A stretch of DNA of 64,000 nt. Source: Flavivirga abyssicola. GTDB taxonomy: Bacteria > Bacteroidota > Bacteroidia > Flavobacteriales > Flavobacteriaceae. A program made the translations under genes and the position numbers. The notes under the pieces are model-generated. The model did no database searches and was not told where the DNA came from. It saw nothing but the letters and a program-made list of their open reading frames with translations. Position 1 is the stretch's first letter. The number at the start of each line of letters is the position of its first letter. The stretch lies in contig NZ_CP141266.1 in NCBI RefSeq assembly GCF_030540775.2, positions 2,653,001 through 2,717,000 on the forward strand. Reading direction: 5' to 3'. Positions 8,874 to 18,696 of the stretch are shown here, one piece after another.

Positions 8874-11690
8874 ATGCTTAAAAAAATACTATTTTTCGTC
8901 ATAATAACTTCTTCAATAACGAAAAGCCAAGCCCAATGTACTGATGTAAGAACGATTGATATCTGTGATATGACTATTGTAGATAGCGATCCTAGTAATC
9001 CAGAACCAGATGGAATTATTAATCTTTATGATAGATATAATGCCCTTCCAGGTGTTACGCCTATAGATCCTTCAATGGGAAATTGGGTTGATCCGAATTT
9101 TAATTTTGCATTAGACGGGGCTGGTAATTTACATTTGTGGGATTTGGATAAATCTTCAGAAGTAGAGACAGACCACCAATTTCATTTTTTAAGTGTCACG
9201 TCTGGATGCCCTAATAATATTCTTATAAGATTGAATGTGGTTGTGGGAGCGTTTTCTGGTTATGCTAAAGGTGCTGGTACTACTGGAGCAAACGTGCAAA
9301 TCTGTGATTTGAACTCTACACCGAGAAATAGATGTAATTTAAAAGTAGATATAGATCTTTTTAACACTTTAGAACCTATTCCAAGTCCGCATCTTAACGG
9401 AACGTGGGTATATAATGGAGGTGGCTCTGGTTTTGTTAGTCTAAATGGTTCAGACTTAACAGTCACGATCCCATATGATGCAGGACCATCTCGGGTTGAT
9501 GAACAAACTTTTCAATTTACTTATATAGTTCAGGGTATGGATCCTTGTAATATGGTACCTTACCCTAGTGATGCAAGAACAAATGTTAGCGTTTCTGTTG
9601 TAAGAAAAGTGTTTTCTGGGTATTCAAAAAATCAACGTATCTGTGAAGATGTTATTAAAAGCGGTAGATATGATGTAGATATAGATTTAAGAAATGATGA
9701 ATTTTTGGAACTTGAAGATATAGATGGGACTTGGACAGGAAGCGGTTTTGGTCAAGTAACAAGCCCAATAGATTCCAGAATAAATATTAAAGATATTTAT
9801 GATCAAATAATAGCTAGAGATGGGGTTAAGTTTGGATGCGCGCAAGTTAATTATGATTACACAGTAAAGCAACGATCTGGAGTTTGTGCAGACACAACGT
9901 CTACAGTTAGTTTTAAAATTTATGAAGCTTTAAGACCGTTTAGCCAAAGTGGTACTTTACCATCGTATTGTGAAGATGACCCTAATCAACCAACTACAAT
10001 AAATTTATATAACGAACTAGAGTTTACAACCGAAAATGGCATTTCATTTGAGTATAACAGGGATGCCTGGACTAATTGGAGGCTTGTTTCCGGGCCTTCA
10101 AATTTGGGGCTTGTATCTAATGGAAATCTTCCATTTCCACAAGCAGGGTATTCTTCATTGGGACCTGTTAGTTTGTTAAATGCCCCTCCAGGAAATTATG
10201 TTTTTGAATATGTTGTTTATCCCGAATATAATTGTTGGCCTGATAGTTTCCAGGTACTTGATTATTCTTCTGGTTATTGTGATATAATTCCTAATAATAC
10301 ACTTCCTTGTCAAGAGCAACGCGCAAGAGTGAGGTTCAGAATTCATCCTAAACTTTATGCAGGAGAAGATACAGGAGGATTACTGTTTTGTGAAACAGAC
10401 CCGACCATAGCAGCTCCTTTAGACTTATTTACGTTATTAACCACAAATGGAGTTGATGATGTTTATCAAGGACCACAAGGCAGGTGGGTAGATTTAAATA
10501 CAGGAAATAGCATAACAAATCCATTTACGATACCCCAAATTAACAATCAACAAACTTTTAATTTTGAGTATATCACAAGAACGGTTAACAATTGTGAAGA
10601 TAGGGCGAGATTGTCTTTTACAGTGTTTGAAGAATACCAATCGGGAGTAGGATTATCAAGAAGAGATGTATGTGACAATAATGTGCCATTTGATTTATTT
10701 GATGATTTAACGGGTAACCCTAATACCAATGGAACATGGACAGGGCCTAATGGATATACTTCTGCGTCCCATAATGCGATATTTACACCTGGAGTTTCAG
10801 ATGAAGGAGACTATATTTATATAGTTCCTAATAATGTTGATGTTTTTACAGGAACCGTTATGTGTAACGGAAATTCAGCAACGATTACAGTTGTAAATCA
10901 TCAAAGTCCAAGTGCTGGAACAGGAGGAAGCTATTTTGTATGCCGTTCGGATTTACAAATAGATTTAGTGGATTATTTAGATGCTTCTGCGGATTCTGGT
11001 GGTGTTTTTAGAAATTTGGATACTACAGATTTATTAACAGGAAGTTTATTAGATGTATCGCAATTAGGAGCAGGAACATATAATTTTCAATATGAAATTC
11101 AAGGACACGTTTCATGTAACTTATCTACATCACAAATTTCAATAACAGTAGTAGAAGTTCCAAGTCCAAATGCAACAGATCAGATATTTTGTGCCAGTAT
11201 TGGAGCAACAGTTTTAGATCTTGTTGCTACTAGTGGTGTAGACTTTAATTGGTATGATAATATAGATGATACAACCCCTTTGTCTATAGGAATGGTTTTA
11301 ATTAATGGAGAAGATTATTTTGTTGCGGCAGTCGACTCAGAAGGGTGTGAGTCTTCTAGAATTGGAATAGTAGTAGAACTTTTACCGCTTAATCATCCAG
11401 ACTGTATTAGTTGCTTTAAAGATGGTATTTCTGTTAATGGAGATGGTGAAAACGACGCGTTTGATTTATGTGGATTACCAACAGTATTTCCAGATTTTGA
11501 ATTAAATATTTACAATAGGTTTGGAACATTGGTTTATAAAGGAAATAGAGATACGCCTCTTTTTGAAGGAAAATCCAATGTATCATTAACTGTTGGAGAT
11601 GAGTTGCCATCTGGCGTTTATTTTTATGTGTTCGATCCAAAAGATGGAGTAACAGACCCTATTCAAGGAAACTTTTATTTAAGTAGATAA
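8874..11690 (+). CDS. Large exported protein with type B T9SS sorting domain (CHU_C)
   Basis: A secreted, probably surface-exposed protein of 938 residues. It has a signal peptide (residues 1-21, ending KSQAQ), then a series of Cys-containing beta-sandwich-like segments sharing a pattern of Cys-Asp, DLF and NGTW-x-G (for example NGTWVYNGGG, DGTWTGSGFG, NGTWTGPNGY). The last ~85 residues are the gliding-motility-associated C-terminal domain: ISVNGDGENDAFDLCG ... YNRFGTLVYKG ... LPSGVYFYVF. This marks it as type B T9SS cargo, like SprB. The next genes, a PorP/SprF protein and an OmpA-family protein, are the standard partners for type B cargo export and anchoring. Adhesin or surface-layer role is inferred; the ligand is unknown. 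Confidence 0.85.
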   Translation: MLKKILFFVIITSSITKSQAQCTDVRTIDICDMTIVDSDPSNPEPDGIINLYDRYNALPGVTPIDPSMGNWVDPNFNFALDGAGNLHLWDLDKSSEVETDHQFHFLSVTSGCPNNILIRLNVVVGAFSGYAKGAGTTGANVQICDLNSTPRNRCNLKVDIDLFNTLEPIPSPHLNGTWVYNGGGSGFVSLNGSDLTVTIPYDAGPSRVDEQTFQFTYIVQGMDPCNMVPYPSDARTNVSVSVVRKVFSGYSKNQRICEDVIKSGRYDVDIDLRNDEFLELEDIDGTWTGSGFGQVTSPIDSRINIKDIYDQIIARDGVKFGCAQVNYDYTVKQRSGVCADTTSTVSFKIYEALRPFSQSGTLPSYCEDDPNQPTTINLYNELEFTTENGISFEYNRDAWTNWRLVSGPSNLGLVSNGNLPFPQAGYSSLGPVSLLNAPPGNYVFEYVVYPEYNCWPDSFQVLDYSSGYCDIIPNNTLPCQEQRARVRFRIHPKLYAGEDTGGLLFCETDPTIAAPLDLFTLLTTNGVDDVYQGPQGRWVDLNTGNSITNPFTIPQINNQQTFNFEYITRTVNNCEDRARLSFTVFEEYQSGVGLSRRDVCDNNVPFDLFDDLTGNPNTNGTWTGPNGYTSASHNAIFTPGVSDEGDYIYIVPNNVDVFTGTVMCNGNSATITVVNHQSPSAGTGGSYFVCRSDLQIDLVDYLDASADSGGVFRNLDTTDLLTGSLLDVSQLGAGTYNFQYEIQGHVSCNLSTSQISITVVEVPSPNATDQIFCASIGATVLDLVATSGVDFNWYDNIDDTTPLSIGMVLINGEDYFVAAVDSEGCESSRIGIVVELLPLNHPDCISCFKDGISVNGDGENDAFDLCGLPTVFPDFELNIYNRFGTLVYKGNRDTPLFEGKSNVSLTVGDELPSGVYFYVFDPKDGVTDPIQGNFYLSR

Positions 11691-11705
11691 TGAGCCGTTT
11701 ATAGA

Positions 11706-12617
11706 ATGAAGATTAAAATATTTATAGTATTCATAATATGTGGTTTGTCTGCATATGCTCAACAAGAACCCCAGTACACACAATATATGTATAACATGGG
11801 TTTGGTAAATCCGGGTTATATGATAAACGAACCTAGTATTATACAAGTTGGTAGCTTGTACCGTACACAATGGGTTGGTATAGATGGAGCCCCTAAAACA
11901 GCTAATTTATTTGCAAATGTTCCTTTAAGTGAAAAGATAGAATTAGGCGTAAATTATTTAAATGATAATATAGGAGGCAACATAAACCTTAGTGAAAATG
12001 TATTTAATATTAATGCAGCATATAAGATTAGTATCAAGAAAGATTTAAACCTGTCCTTTGGAATAAAAATGGGGTTTGATCATATAAATTTTAGTAGCCT
12101 TGGCAGTAATGTTAGTGGAGACCCTTTGTTTGAAAACACGAATAAGACAGTAATAAATATTGGTGCGGGAGCCTTTTTATTTCACAATAATTATTATGTC
12201 GGATTGTCATCACCAAATCTTATTCCAAGCGATTTAAATGTTAATAGTGGTGTATTATATAAAGACAAACCACATGTCTTTTTAATTGGAGGTTATGTGT
12301 TTGATGTTAATAGCGAATTTAAATTAAAACCATCTACAGTTATTAAATATGTTACAGGAGCACCCTTATCGTTCGATGTCTCTGCAAATGCCCTTTATCT
12401 GGATACATTCGAGTTAGGCATATCGTACCGTTATCAAGATGCCGTTTCCGGTTTAGCAGGTATCAATATTACACCAAATTTAAAAGTTGGATACGCCTAC
12501 GATTTTAATACAAGCCAATTAAATAATTATAATAGTGGGAGTCATGAATTTATATTACTCTATAGATTTGATGTGTTAGGACTAAGTAAAAAGTATTCAT
12601 CCCCAAGATTTTATTAA
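11706..12617 (+). CDS. PorP/SprF family type IX secretion membrane protein
   Basis: Outer membrane beta-barrel of the PorP/SprF family, which in gliding flavobacteria is needed for export or attachment of the type B cargo encoded just upstream. The 303 residues begin with a signal peptide (MKIKIFIVFIICGLSAYAQQ) and the family hallmark EPQYTQYMYNMGLVNPGYM, and continue with repeated amphipathic strands ending in a Phe/Tyr-rich C-terminus. It lies 15 nt after the CHU_C protein and 1 nt before the OmpA-family gene, so all three form one operon. It is one of many paralogs expected in such a genome; dedication to the adjacent cargo is inferred from position. Confidence 0.9.
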   Translation: MKIKIFIVFIICGLSAYAQQEPQYTQYMYNMGLVNPGYMINEPSIIQVGSLYRTQWVGIDGAPKTANLFANVPLSEKIELGVNYLNDNIGGNINLSENVFNINAAYKISIKKDLNLSFGIKMGFDHINFSSLGSNVSGDPLFENTNKTVINIGAGAFLFHNNYYVGLSSPNLIPSDLNVNSGVLYKDKPHVFLIGGYVFDVNSEFKLKPSTVIKYVTGAPLSFDVSANALYLDTFELGISYRYQDAVSGLAGINITPNLKVGYAYDFNTSQLNNYNSGSHEFILLYRFDVLGLSKKYSSPRFY

Positions 12618-12618
12618 T

Positions 12619-14646
12619 ATGATTAAGAATATTACTTTTATTATAATCAGCCTGTTTTTTATACAGGTATCATTTGGGCAAAAGAAAACAAGAGCCGATC
12701 GTTTTTTTGAAAAAGGAGATTATAGCAATGCTGCTAAATATTATGAAGAAGAAATAAAAAAAGAACGTCACAAAAAAGCTATAGAAAATATAGCCGTTTG
12801 TTATTATAATACCTTTGAATATCGTCTCGCATCGAGATATTTAAAACAATTAGTAAAAGGAAAATACGGTGAAAAAGATAAAACCTATAATAATGAGTAT
12901 AACTTTAAATTATACCAGGTATTATCAGCCTTAGGAGATTATGAAACAGGATTGGATTATTTCAAGCGATATAAAGAAAATCTATCTGTTTCTTTAGATG
13001 CATCAGAATCTATTGAAATTATAGAAGCGTTTAAATTGAAAAATCCGGATTATAAGATTAAAAAGAGTCCGTTTAATTCTGAATCATCCGATTTTGGAGC
13101 TGTAAAATTTAATGATACCGTTTATTTTACTTCCGATAGGGATAATAAAAAACTCTTAAGAAAAAAATACAAATGGACGCATCAATCCTTTCTTGATATC
13201 TACGCAGTAAAAGTTGATGAAAATAATGATACCATAGGAAGCATTAAACCACTCCCCAAAACAATAAATTCTAAATTGCACGAAGGTAATTTCTGTTTTA
13301 CAAGTGATGGAAATACGCTTTATATTTCAAGAAGTAATTATACCGATGGAAAGAAAGAGTTTAACGAGCAGTCTAATAACAATATTCATTTATATAAAAC
13401 CACTCGCGTAAATGGTAAATGGGGCAAATTAGAAAAATTACCGTTTAATAAAAACGGATTCTCCTATCAGCATCCCGCTTTGAGTCCAGATGATAAAAAA
13501 CTCTATTTCTCATCAGATATAGAAGGGGGCTACGGTAGTTTTGATTTATATTATGTGGCTATTGAGGTAGATGGAACTATTGGAGAACCAGTTAATTTAG
13601 GACAAACCATTAACACCGAAAACAGAGAACATTTTCCATTTATATCACAAGAAGGTAATCTGTTTTTTGCATCCAATGGTCATTTAGGATTAGGGATGTT
13701 AGATAACTTTGTTTCAGAGCGCGTTAATAATGCATTTACTAAGCCAATTAATTTGGGAGCACCTATTAATTCGAGGTATGATGACTTTAGTTTAAATTAT
13801 TATAATGCTAAAGAAGGATTCTTTTCTACAAATAGAAATAAAAAAAATGATGAAATATTCAAGTTTAAACAAACAGGAGAAGTTTTTATAAGAGAATATA
13901 TAAATAGGTTTGAAGTAAGAGATTTAGAAACCAAAGCATACATTCCAAATACCGAAGTTGTATTAAAAGATAAAAAAGGAGTTGAGAAATATACCAATAC
14001 CTTAGACTCTTTAGCATTTTTTAATATCAATTTATTAGCAAATAATTATGAGTTTTCGGCTAATAATGAAGCCTATACACCTAATACATTAAATGTAACG
14101 GTAGCAGAGGCCCAAGACCAAATACATGTATTGTATTTAAAGAAAATACCGCCTCCGCCACCAATAGACCCCGTAGAAGCATTAATTGAAGAAAAGAAAA
14201 TTGATAAAAAATTAAAAGAAGAAGACCCTGAACGGTTTGAATTATTAACCGATGTAGAAGGCCCCCCAGTTATTGAAAAAGATGGTAAATTATTTTTCCA
14301 ATTAGAACCCATTTATTTTAATTTTGACATGTGGAATATCAGGGCAGATTCTAAAAAAATACTCGATGAATTGGCAGCTAAATTAGAACGCTACCCAAAT
14401 ATTTACCTAAAAATAAGTTCGCATACAGATAGTAGAGGAACCGTACGTTATAATCAGATTTTATCAGAAAGACGAGCAGAATCAACAAGGAATTACCTAG
14501 CCTTAGAAGGATTTATTAATGCACGTCGAATGAAATTTCAGGGTTTTGGAGAATTAGAACCTATAGTTCCATGTCCTATGTTAGATTGCACTGATGATGA
14601 ACATCAGTTAAATAGACGTAGCGAATTTGAAATAGTTAAGTATTAA
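12619..14646 (+). CDS. OmpA-family protein with TPR and PD40 propeller (PorE-like architecture)
   Basis: An exported, peptidoglycan-binding protein of 675 residues that likely anchors the preceding PorP/SprF barrel to the cell wall. In order: signal peptide (ending VSFG), short TPR-like helices (about 25-135), WD40-like PD40 propeller repeats (about 150-395, with motifs such as HPALSPDDKKLYFSSD and EGNLFFASNG), a carboxypeptidase-regulatory-like beta domain (about 430-505), a PPPPP linker, and a C-terminal OmpA domain (about 560-675) with SSHTDSRGT and NQILSERRA that bind diaminopimelate. The architecture resembles PorE of Porphyromonas, but paralogs beside SprF genes are common, so I do not assign the symbol. 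Third gene of the operon. Confidence 0.88.
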   Translation: MIKNITFIIISLFFIQVSFGQKKTRADRFFEKGDYSNAAKYYEEEIKKERHKKAIENIAVCYYNTFEYRLASRYLKQLVKGKYGEKDKTYNNEYNFKLYQVLSALGDYETGLDYFKRYKENLSVSLDASESIEIIEAFKLKNPDYKIKKSPFNSESSDFGAVKFNDTVYFTSDRDNKKLLRKKYKWTHQSFLDIYAVKVDENNDTIGSIKPLPKTINSKLHEGNFCFTSDGNTLYISRSNYTDGKKEFNEQSNNNIHLYKTTRVNGKWGKLEKLPFNKNGFSYQHPALSPDDKKLYFSSDIEGGYGSFDLYYVAIEVDGTIGEPVNLGQTINTENREHFPFISQEGNLFFASNGHLGLGMLDNFVSERVNNAFTKPINLGAPINSRYDDFSLNYYNAKEGFFSTNRNKKNDEIFKFKQTGEVFIREYINRFEVRDLETKAYIPNTEVVLKDKKGVEKYTNTLDSLAFFNINLLANNYEFSANNEAYTPNTLNVTVAEAQDQIHVLYLKKIPPPPPIDPVEALIEEKKIDKKLKEEDPERFELLTDVEGPPVIEKDGKLFFQLEPIYFNFDMWNIRADSKKILDELAAKLERYPNIYLKISSHTDSRGTVRYNQILSERRAESTRNYLALEGFINARRMKFQGFGELEPIVPCPMLDCTDDEHQLNRRSEFEIVKY

Positions 14647-14657
14647 AAAATTTACTT

Positions 14658-15293
14658 ATGAGTAAATACAAATGTGTTATTTTCGATTGCGATGGCGTAC
14701 TGATTGATAGTGAAACGATAGCCGTTGGTACTATGGTCGATATGGCAAATGATTTAGGAGCCAATATTGAAAAAGAAGGCGCCGTTAGTCAGTTTAAAGG
14801 GAAATCGTTTAGCTCCTGTATGGATACCATTTCACAGTTAATAGGGAAACCTTTGCCCGAAACTTTTGAGGCAGATTATAGAGTGAAAAGTTTTGAAGCC
14901 TTTAAACAACATATAAAACCTATTGAAGGTATTAAAGAAGTGGTACAAAGCTTAAAAGTACCATTTTGTACAGCGTCTAGTGGTCCAGAAAATAAAATCC
15001 GACTTAACTTAGGACTTACTGGTCTATTGCCTTTTTTTGAAAACAATATTTTTAGTTGTTATACGATCAAGAAGTGGAAACCAGATCCAGGTGTGTTTTT
15101 GTGGGCAGCAGAAACAATGGGTTTTAAACCAAGCGAATGTGTGGTTGTTGAAGACAGCTTATCTGGAGTAAGAGCCGCAAAAAATGGAGGTTTTGATGTG
15201 TTTGGATTTACGGCACATGATTATAATAATGAATTGGAAGCAGAGGCTACAAAGACTTTTAGTAGCATGTCTGAGCTTTTGGAGATGATATGA
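14658..15293 (+). CDS. HAD-family hydrolase, beta-phosphoglucomutase-like
   Basis: Cytosolic HAD-superfamily phosphatase or mutase of subfamily IA. Motif I is DCDGVLIDSE (nucleophile Asp about residue 9), motif II is the SS of CTASSGPENK, motif III is the Lys in KKWKPDPG, and motif IV is VVVEDSLSGVRAA. A four-helix cap is inserted between motifs I and II, as in beta-phosphoglucomutases and 2-deoxyglucose-6-phosphatases. Substrate is undetermined. It starts 11 nt after the OmpA-family gene, so it may be read through from that operon, though the functions look unrelated. Confidence 0.85.
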   Translation: MSKYKCVIFDCDGVLIDSETIAVGTMVDMANDLGANIEKEGAVSQFKGKSFSSCMDTISQLIGKPLPETFEADYRVKSFEAFKQHIKPIEGIKEVVQSLKVPFCTASSGPENKIRLNLGLTGLLPFFENNIFSCYTIKKWKPDPGVFLWAAETMGFKPSECVVVEDSLSGVRAAKNGGFDVFGFTAHDYNNELEAEATKTFSSMSELLEMI

Positions 15294-15391
15294 TTTTATC
15301 ATTATTTCTTTATTGACATTCATTTGGCGAGTTTTCTTTTTTGTGAGAAAACGTTTGAAAAAGAAAGTATAAAACCATTATTTTTGTTTTA

Positions 15392-16006
15392 ATGCAAGAT
15401 GTGCTTCAAAATTATATTCCAGAAATTGCCATACCTCAAGTTTTAAAACTTTTAGAACATGACAATTTGGTGGTTAAAATTAAAAATGAACGAAAAACAC
15501 GCCATGGTGACTATAAGCGATTACCAAACGGGAAGCATCAAATAACCGTCAATTCTAATCTAAATACCTATCGATTTTTAATCACATTAATACATGAAGT
15601 TGCTCATTTTGAGGCTTATAAAACTTATGGTAGGTTTATAAAACCCCATGGGATAGAATGGAAGCGCACATTTCAACATTTAATGTTGCCATTTTTAAAT
15701 CCTGAGATTTTTCCAGATCATATATTACCACTTTTAGCAAAACATTTTAGAAACCCTAAAGCAAGTAGTGATACCGATGTGAATTTAGCATTAGCCTTAA
15801 AACAGTTTGATGAACCCAATAATAAAACCTATATTTTTGAAGTGCCTTTAGGAAGCACTTTTAAGTTATATAATGGTAAAGTTTTTAAAATGGGACAAAA
15901 ACGGGTAAAACGTTTTGAGTGTGTTGAAGTTAAAACAGGAAAGTTGTATCTTTTCAATCCGAATGCAGAAGTTGAAATTGTTATTCCAACAGAGGCAGGG
16001 GTTTGA
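15392..16006 (+). CDS. SprT-like zinc-binding domain protein
   Basis: Small (204 residues) putative zinc metalloprotease-fold protein of the SprT-like family. The HExxH site is in LIHEVAHFEAY (about residues 67-77), and a third ligand His is in KPHGIEWKR (about 85-93), in the typical SprT arrangement. The C-terminal half forms beta strands and contains a single Cys (FECVEVKTGKLY), so the complete four-Cys zinc ribbon of some SprT proteins is missing. Family members are poorly characterised in bacteria, so I give no substrate. It stands alone between a HAD gene and manC. Confidence 0.8.
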   Translation: MQDVLQNYIPEIAIPQVLKLLEHDNLVVKIKNERKTRHGDYKRLPNGKHQITVNSNLNTYRFLITLIHEVAHFEAYKTYGRFIKPHGIEWKRTFQHLMLPFLNPEIFPDHILPLLAKHFRNPKASSDTDVNLALALKQFDEPNNKTYIFEVPLGSTFKLYNGKVFKMGQKRVKRFECVEVKTGKLYLFNPNAEVEIVIPTEAGV

Positions 16007-16100
16007 TGAATTAAATCTCAATGTTAGACAAAGCTTGTAAAAGAGATTTTTAAAATTATAAATAAACGGATTCCTATTTTTAAGGGACGATATAATATAT

Positions 16101-17183
16101 ATGAAGAATAAAAATTATTACGCCATTTTAATGGCAGGCGGTGTTGGATCCAGATTTTGGCCAGTAAGTACTCAAGATTTTCCTAAACAGTTTCACGATA
16201 TGTTGGGAACTGGTGATACATTAATTCAGAAAACCTTTCATCGTTTAGCAAAATTAATACCAGAAGAGAACATCTTTATTTTAACCAACGAGCGTTATAA
16301 TGATCTCGTGTTAGAACAATTACCAAGTGTTACAAAACGGCAAGTGGTGTTAGAACCAGCCATGCGAAATACAGCCCCCTGTATCTTATATGCATCATTA
16401 AAAATTCAAAAAGAGAATCCAGATGCTGTTATGATTGTAGCACCTAGCGATCATTGGATAGAAGATGAAAATGCCTTTTCTGAAAATGTACAACAAGCAT
16501 TCAATTTTTGCTCTAAAAATAATGCCTTAATGACTTTGGGCATTCAGCCAACATTTCCTAATACAGGATATGGTTATATTGAATTCGATAAAACTTCCGC
16601 GGAAGCGATAAAAGCGGTTAGTCAATTTAAAGAAAAACCTGTTTATGAGGTAGCAAAGCAATATATAGCACAAGGCAATTTTTTGTGGAATGCAGGTATT
16701 TTCATGTGGAGTGTACAAAGTGTTGTTGAAGCTTTTAAGAATAACCAACCAGAATTATTTGCACTATTTGAAAATGGTATAGAGGTCTATAACACCGATT
16801 TTGAAGATGACTTTATTCGAGACCATTATGGTAAAGCAGAAAATATCTCGGTAGACTATGCCATTATGGAAAAATCAACCAATGTTTATGTCATTGCAGC
16901 AGAGTTTGATTGGAACGATCTTGGTACTTGGGGAAGTTTATATGATAAATTAGATAAGGATAATAGCAAAAACGCTGTAGTGAATGCTAGAACATTAACA
17001 GAGGACGCATCTGGCAATATGATTCGCGCTCAAGATGATAAAATAGTAGTAGTTGATGGCTTACAAGACTATATTATTGTAGATAAAAAAGAAGTTTTAC
17101 TTATCTTTCCTAAGACAAAAGAACAAGATATTAAAAAAGTACTCCAAAATGTGAAGGATAAGTTTGGAGAGCATTATAGTTAA
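16101..17183 (+). CDS. manC: Mannose-1-phosphate guanylyltransferase
   Basis: Makes GDP-mannose from mannose-1-phosphate and GTP, feeding lipopolysaccharide, capsule and glycoprotein sugars. The nucleotide-binding signature is at the N-terminus (MAGGVGSRFWPVS, then PKQF), followed by LEPAMRNTAPC, APSDHWIED, EKP, NAGIFMW and the C-terminal WNDLGTWGSLY typical of GMPP. At 360 residues it is the single-function form without a fused phosphomannose isomerase domain. It is 9 nt upstream of the DUF389 gene. GDP-mannose supply fits the glycan-building genes at 28.7-32 kb, but linkage is only by proximity. Confidence 0.92.
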   Translation: MKNKNYYAILMAGGVGSRFWPVSTQDFPKQFHDMLGTGDTLIQKTFHRLAKLIPEENIFILTNERYNDLVLEQLPSVTKRQVVLEPAMRNTAPCILYASLKIQKENPDAVMIVAPSDHWIEDENAFSENVQQAFNFCSKNNALMTLGIQPTFPNTGYGYIEFDKTSAEAIKAVSQFKEKPVYEVAKQYIAQGNFLWNAGIFMWSVQSVVEAFKNNQPELFALFENGIEVYNTDFEDDFIRDHYGKAENISVDYAIMEKSTNVYVIAAEFDWNDLGTWGSLYDKLDKDNSKNAVVNARTLTEDASGNMIRAQDDKIVVVDGLQDYIIVDKKEVLLIFPKTKEQDIKKVLQNVKDKFGEHYS

Positions 17184-17192
17184 AATATAATT

Positions 17193-18668
17193 ATGAGCGA
17201 AGAAAGTAAATTCAATTTTTCTGAAGAGGAAACTAGTCAGGACAAAGCGGTTGAGCAATCAAAAGAAGCTGTAAAAAAAGATGCTAAAGGTTTATTTCAA
17301 AGCATTAAAACCTTTTTTAATGAGTTGCTGGACTTTAGGGATGATACCGATAGAGATGCAACCATTGAAGCCATAAAAAAAGATATTCCTTTTAAAGGGG
17401 CTACAGCATGGATTTTAATTTGCTCAATTTTTGTGGCTTCTGTTGGGTTAAATGCAAACTCACCTGCTGTTGTTATTGGTGCCATGTTAATTTCTCCATT
17501 AATGGGACCCATTCTGGGGGTAGGACTTTCTATTGCTATTAACGATATTGATACCTTAAGGAAATCCTTAGTGAACTTGGCAACCATGATTGTTTTAAGT
17601 TTACTAACCGCATATTTGTTTTTTAAGTTTTTTCCAACGGCAGACTTAAAGACTAATGAACTTTTTGGGCGTACAAAACCAGATGTTAGAGATGTCCTCA
17701 TAGCCTTTTTTGGTGGTTCAGCATTAATTATTGCGCGTACCAAAAAAGGAACCATAGCTTCGGTTATTTTTGGTGTTGCTATTGCTACAGCTTTAATGCC
17801 TCCTCTGTGTACTGCAGGTTATGGTTTAGCCCACAATTGGGATTATTTTATAGGCGCTATGTATTTGTTTACTATCAATACTATTTTTATAGCGCTGGCT
17901 ACATTTATAGTGTTGAAAGTGCTACGTTTTCCAATGCTAAAATATGCTAATTCTAAAAAAAGAAAACGTATTGCACAATTGGCATCTATACTAGCCATAT
18001 TGGTTATGGCTCCTGCTATTTGGACATTTGTAGATTTTATAAAACAAAGCGGTTTTGAAAATGACTATAATAACTTTGTTAAGGATGAAATTACATCTAA
18101 TCGGGAATTATGGTTTCAAAATGGGACATTAAACACTAGTGATGAAAAAATAACGTTGTATTTCAATGGAGAAATTACAGATGCTACTGAAGCTGATTTA
18201 AGAAATGAATTAAAACGTTATGATAAAATCAAAGAATTTAACCTTGAAATAAACGGAAATAAAAATAGGAGTTTTGATAAAATATCTGAGGCTTATGATA
18301 GAGCTATTAAGGAATTAGACCAAAAAGATAATATCATTTCTGGTTTACAAAAACAAATTGTAGACTTACAAATTGAAGTCACAGAATTAAATAAAAAAAT
18401 AGAAAATAATGCCTCTCAAAGCAGTTCGGTTTCATTTACCAATTTGTCGCGCGATGCTAAAGTACGATTTAGTGATTTACAATATTTTAGTTATGCAAAA
18501 ATGCTTGAATCTAAAGATTTTATTAAAATTGATACTATAGCTGTTGCTCATATAAAATGGAGAAAATCCTTAAAAGATAGTATGGTTTTAATAAAAGAAA
18601 AAGCATTGAATAAGTGGTTGAAACAAACACTAAATTTAGATACTTTGGTTGTTAAAAAGGTTGATTAG
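17193..18668 (+). CDS. DUF389 membrane protein with C-terminal coiled coil
   Basis: Inner-membrane protein of the DUF389/TIGR00341 family, function unknown. A soluble N-terminus (about 1-70) is followed by about seven membrane segments between residues 70 and 290, including the family-defining VIGAMLISPLMGPILGVG and IATALMPPLCTAGYGL. After the membrane part comes a periplasmic or cytosolic domain (about 300-370) and a predicted coiled coil (about 375-415, DQKDNIISGLQKQIVDLQ). The family is widespread and sometimes listed as a putative hydrophobic-domain or stress protein, but no activity is established. It follows manC by 9 nt and precedes a lipoprotein gene by 28 nt. Confidence 0.82.
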   Translation: MSEESKFNFSEEETSQDKAVEQSKEAVKKDAKGLFQSIKTFFNELLDFRDDTDRDATIEAIKKDIPFKGATAWILICSIFVASVGLNANSPAVVIGAMLISPLMGPILGVGLSIAINDIDTLRKSLVNLATMIVLSLLTAYLFFKFFPTADLKTNELFGRTKPDVRDVLIAFFGGSALIIARTKKGTIASVIFGVAIATALMPPLCTAGYGLAHNWDYFIGAMYLFTINTIFIALATFIVLKVLRFPMLKYANSKKRKRIAQLASILAILVMAPAIWTFVDFIKQSGFENDYNNFVKDEITSNRELWFQNGTLNTSDEKITLYFNGEITDATEADLRNELKRYDKIKEFNLEINGNKNRSFDKISEAYDRAIKELDQKDNIISGLQKQIVDLQIEVTELNKKIENNASQSSSVSFTNLSRDAKVRFSDLQYFSYAKMLESKDFIKIDTIAVAHIKWRKSLKDSMVLIKEKALNKWLKQTLNLDTLVVKKVD

Positions 18669-18696
18669 TTTTTAAGTTTAAAAATAAAACAATACG

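Noticed and set aside
17297-17755. Minus-strand open frame of 152 codons inside the DUF389 gene
   Set aside because: Shadow of the membrane segments of the plus-strand gene.
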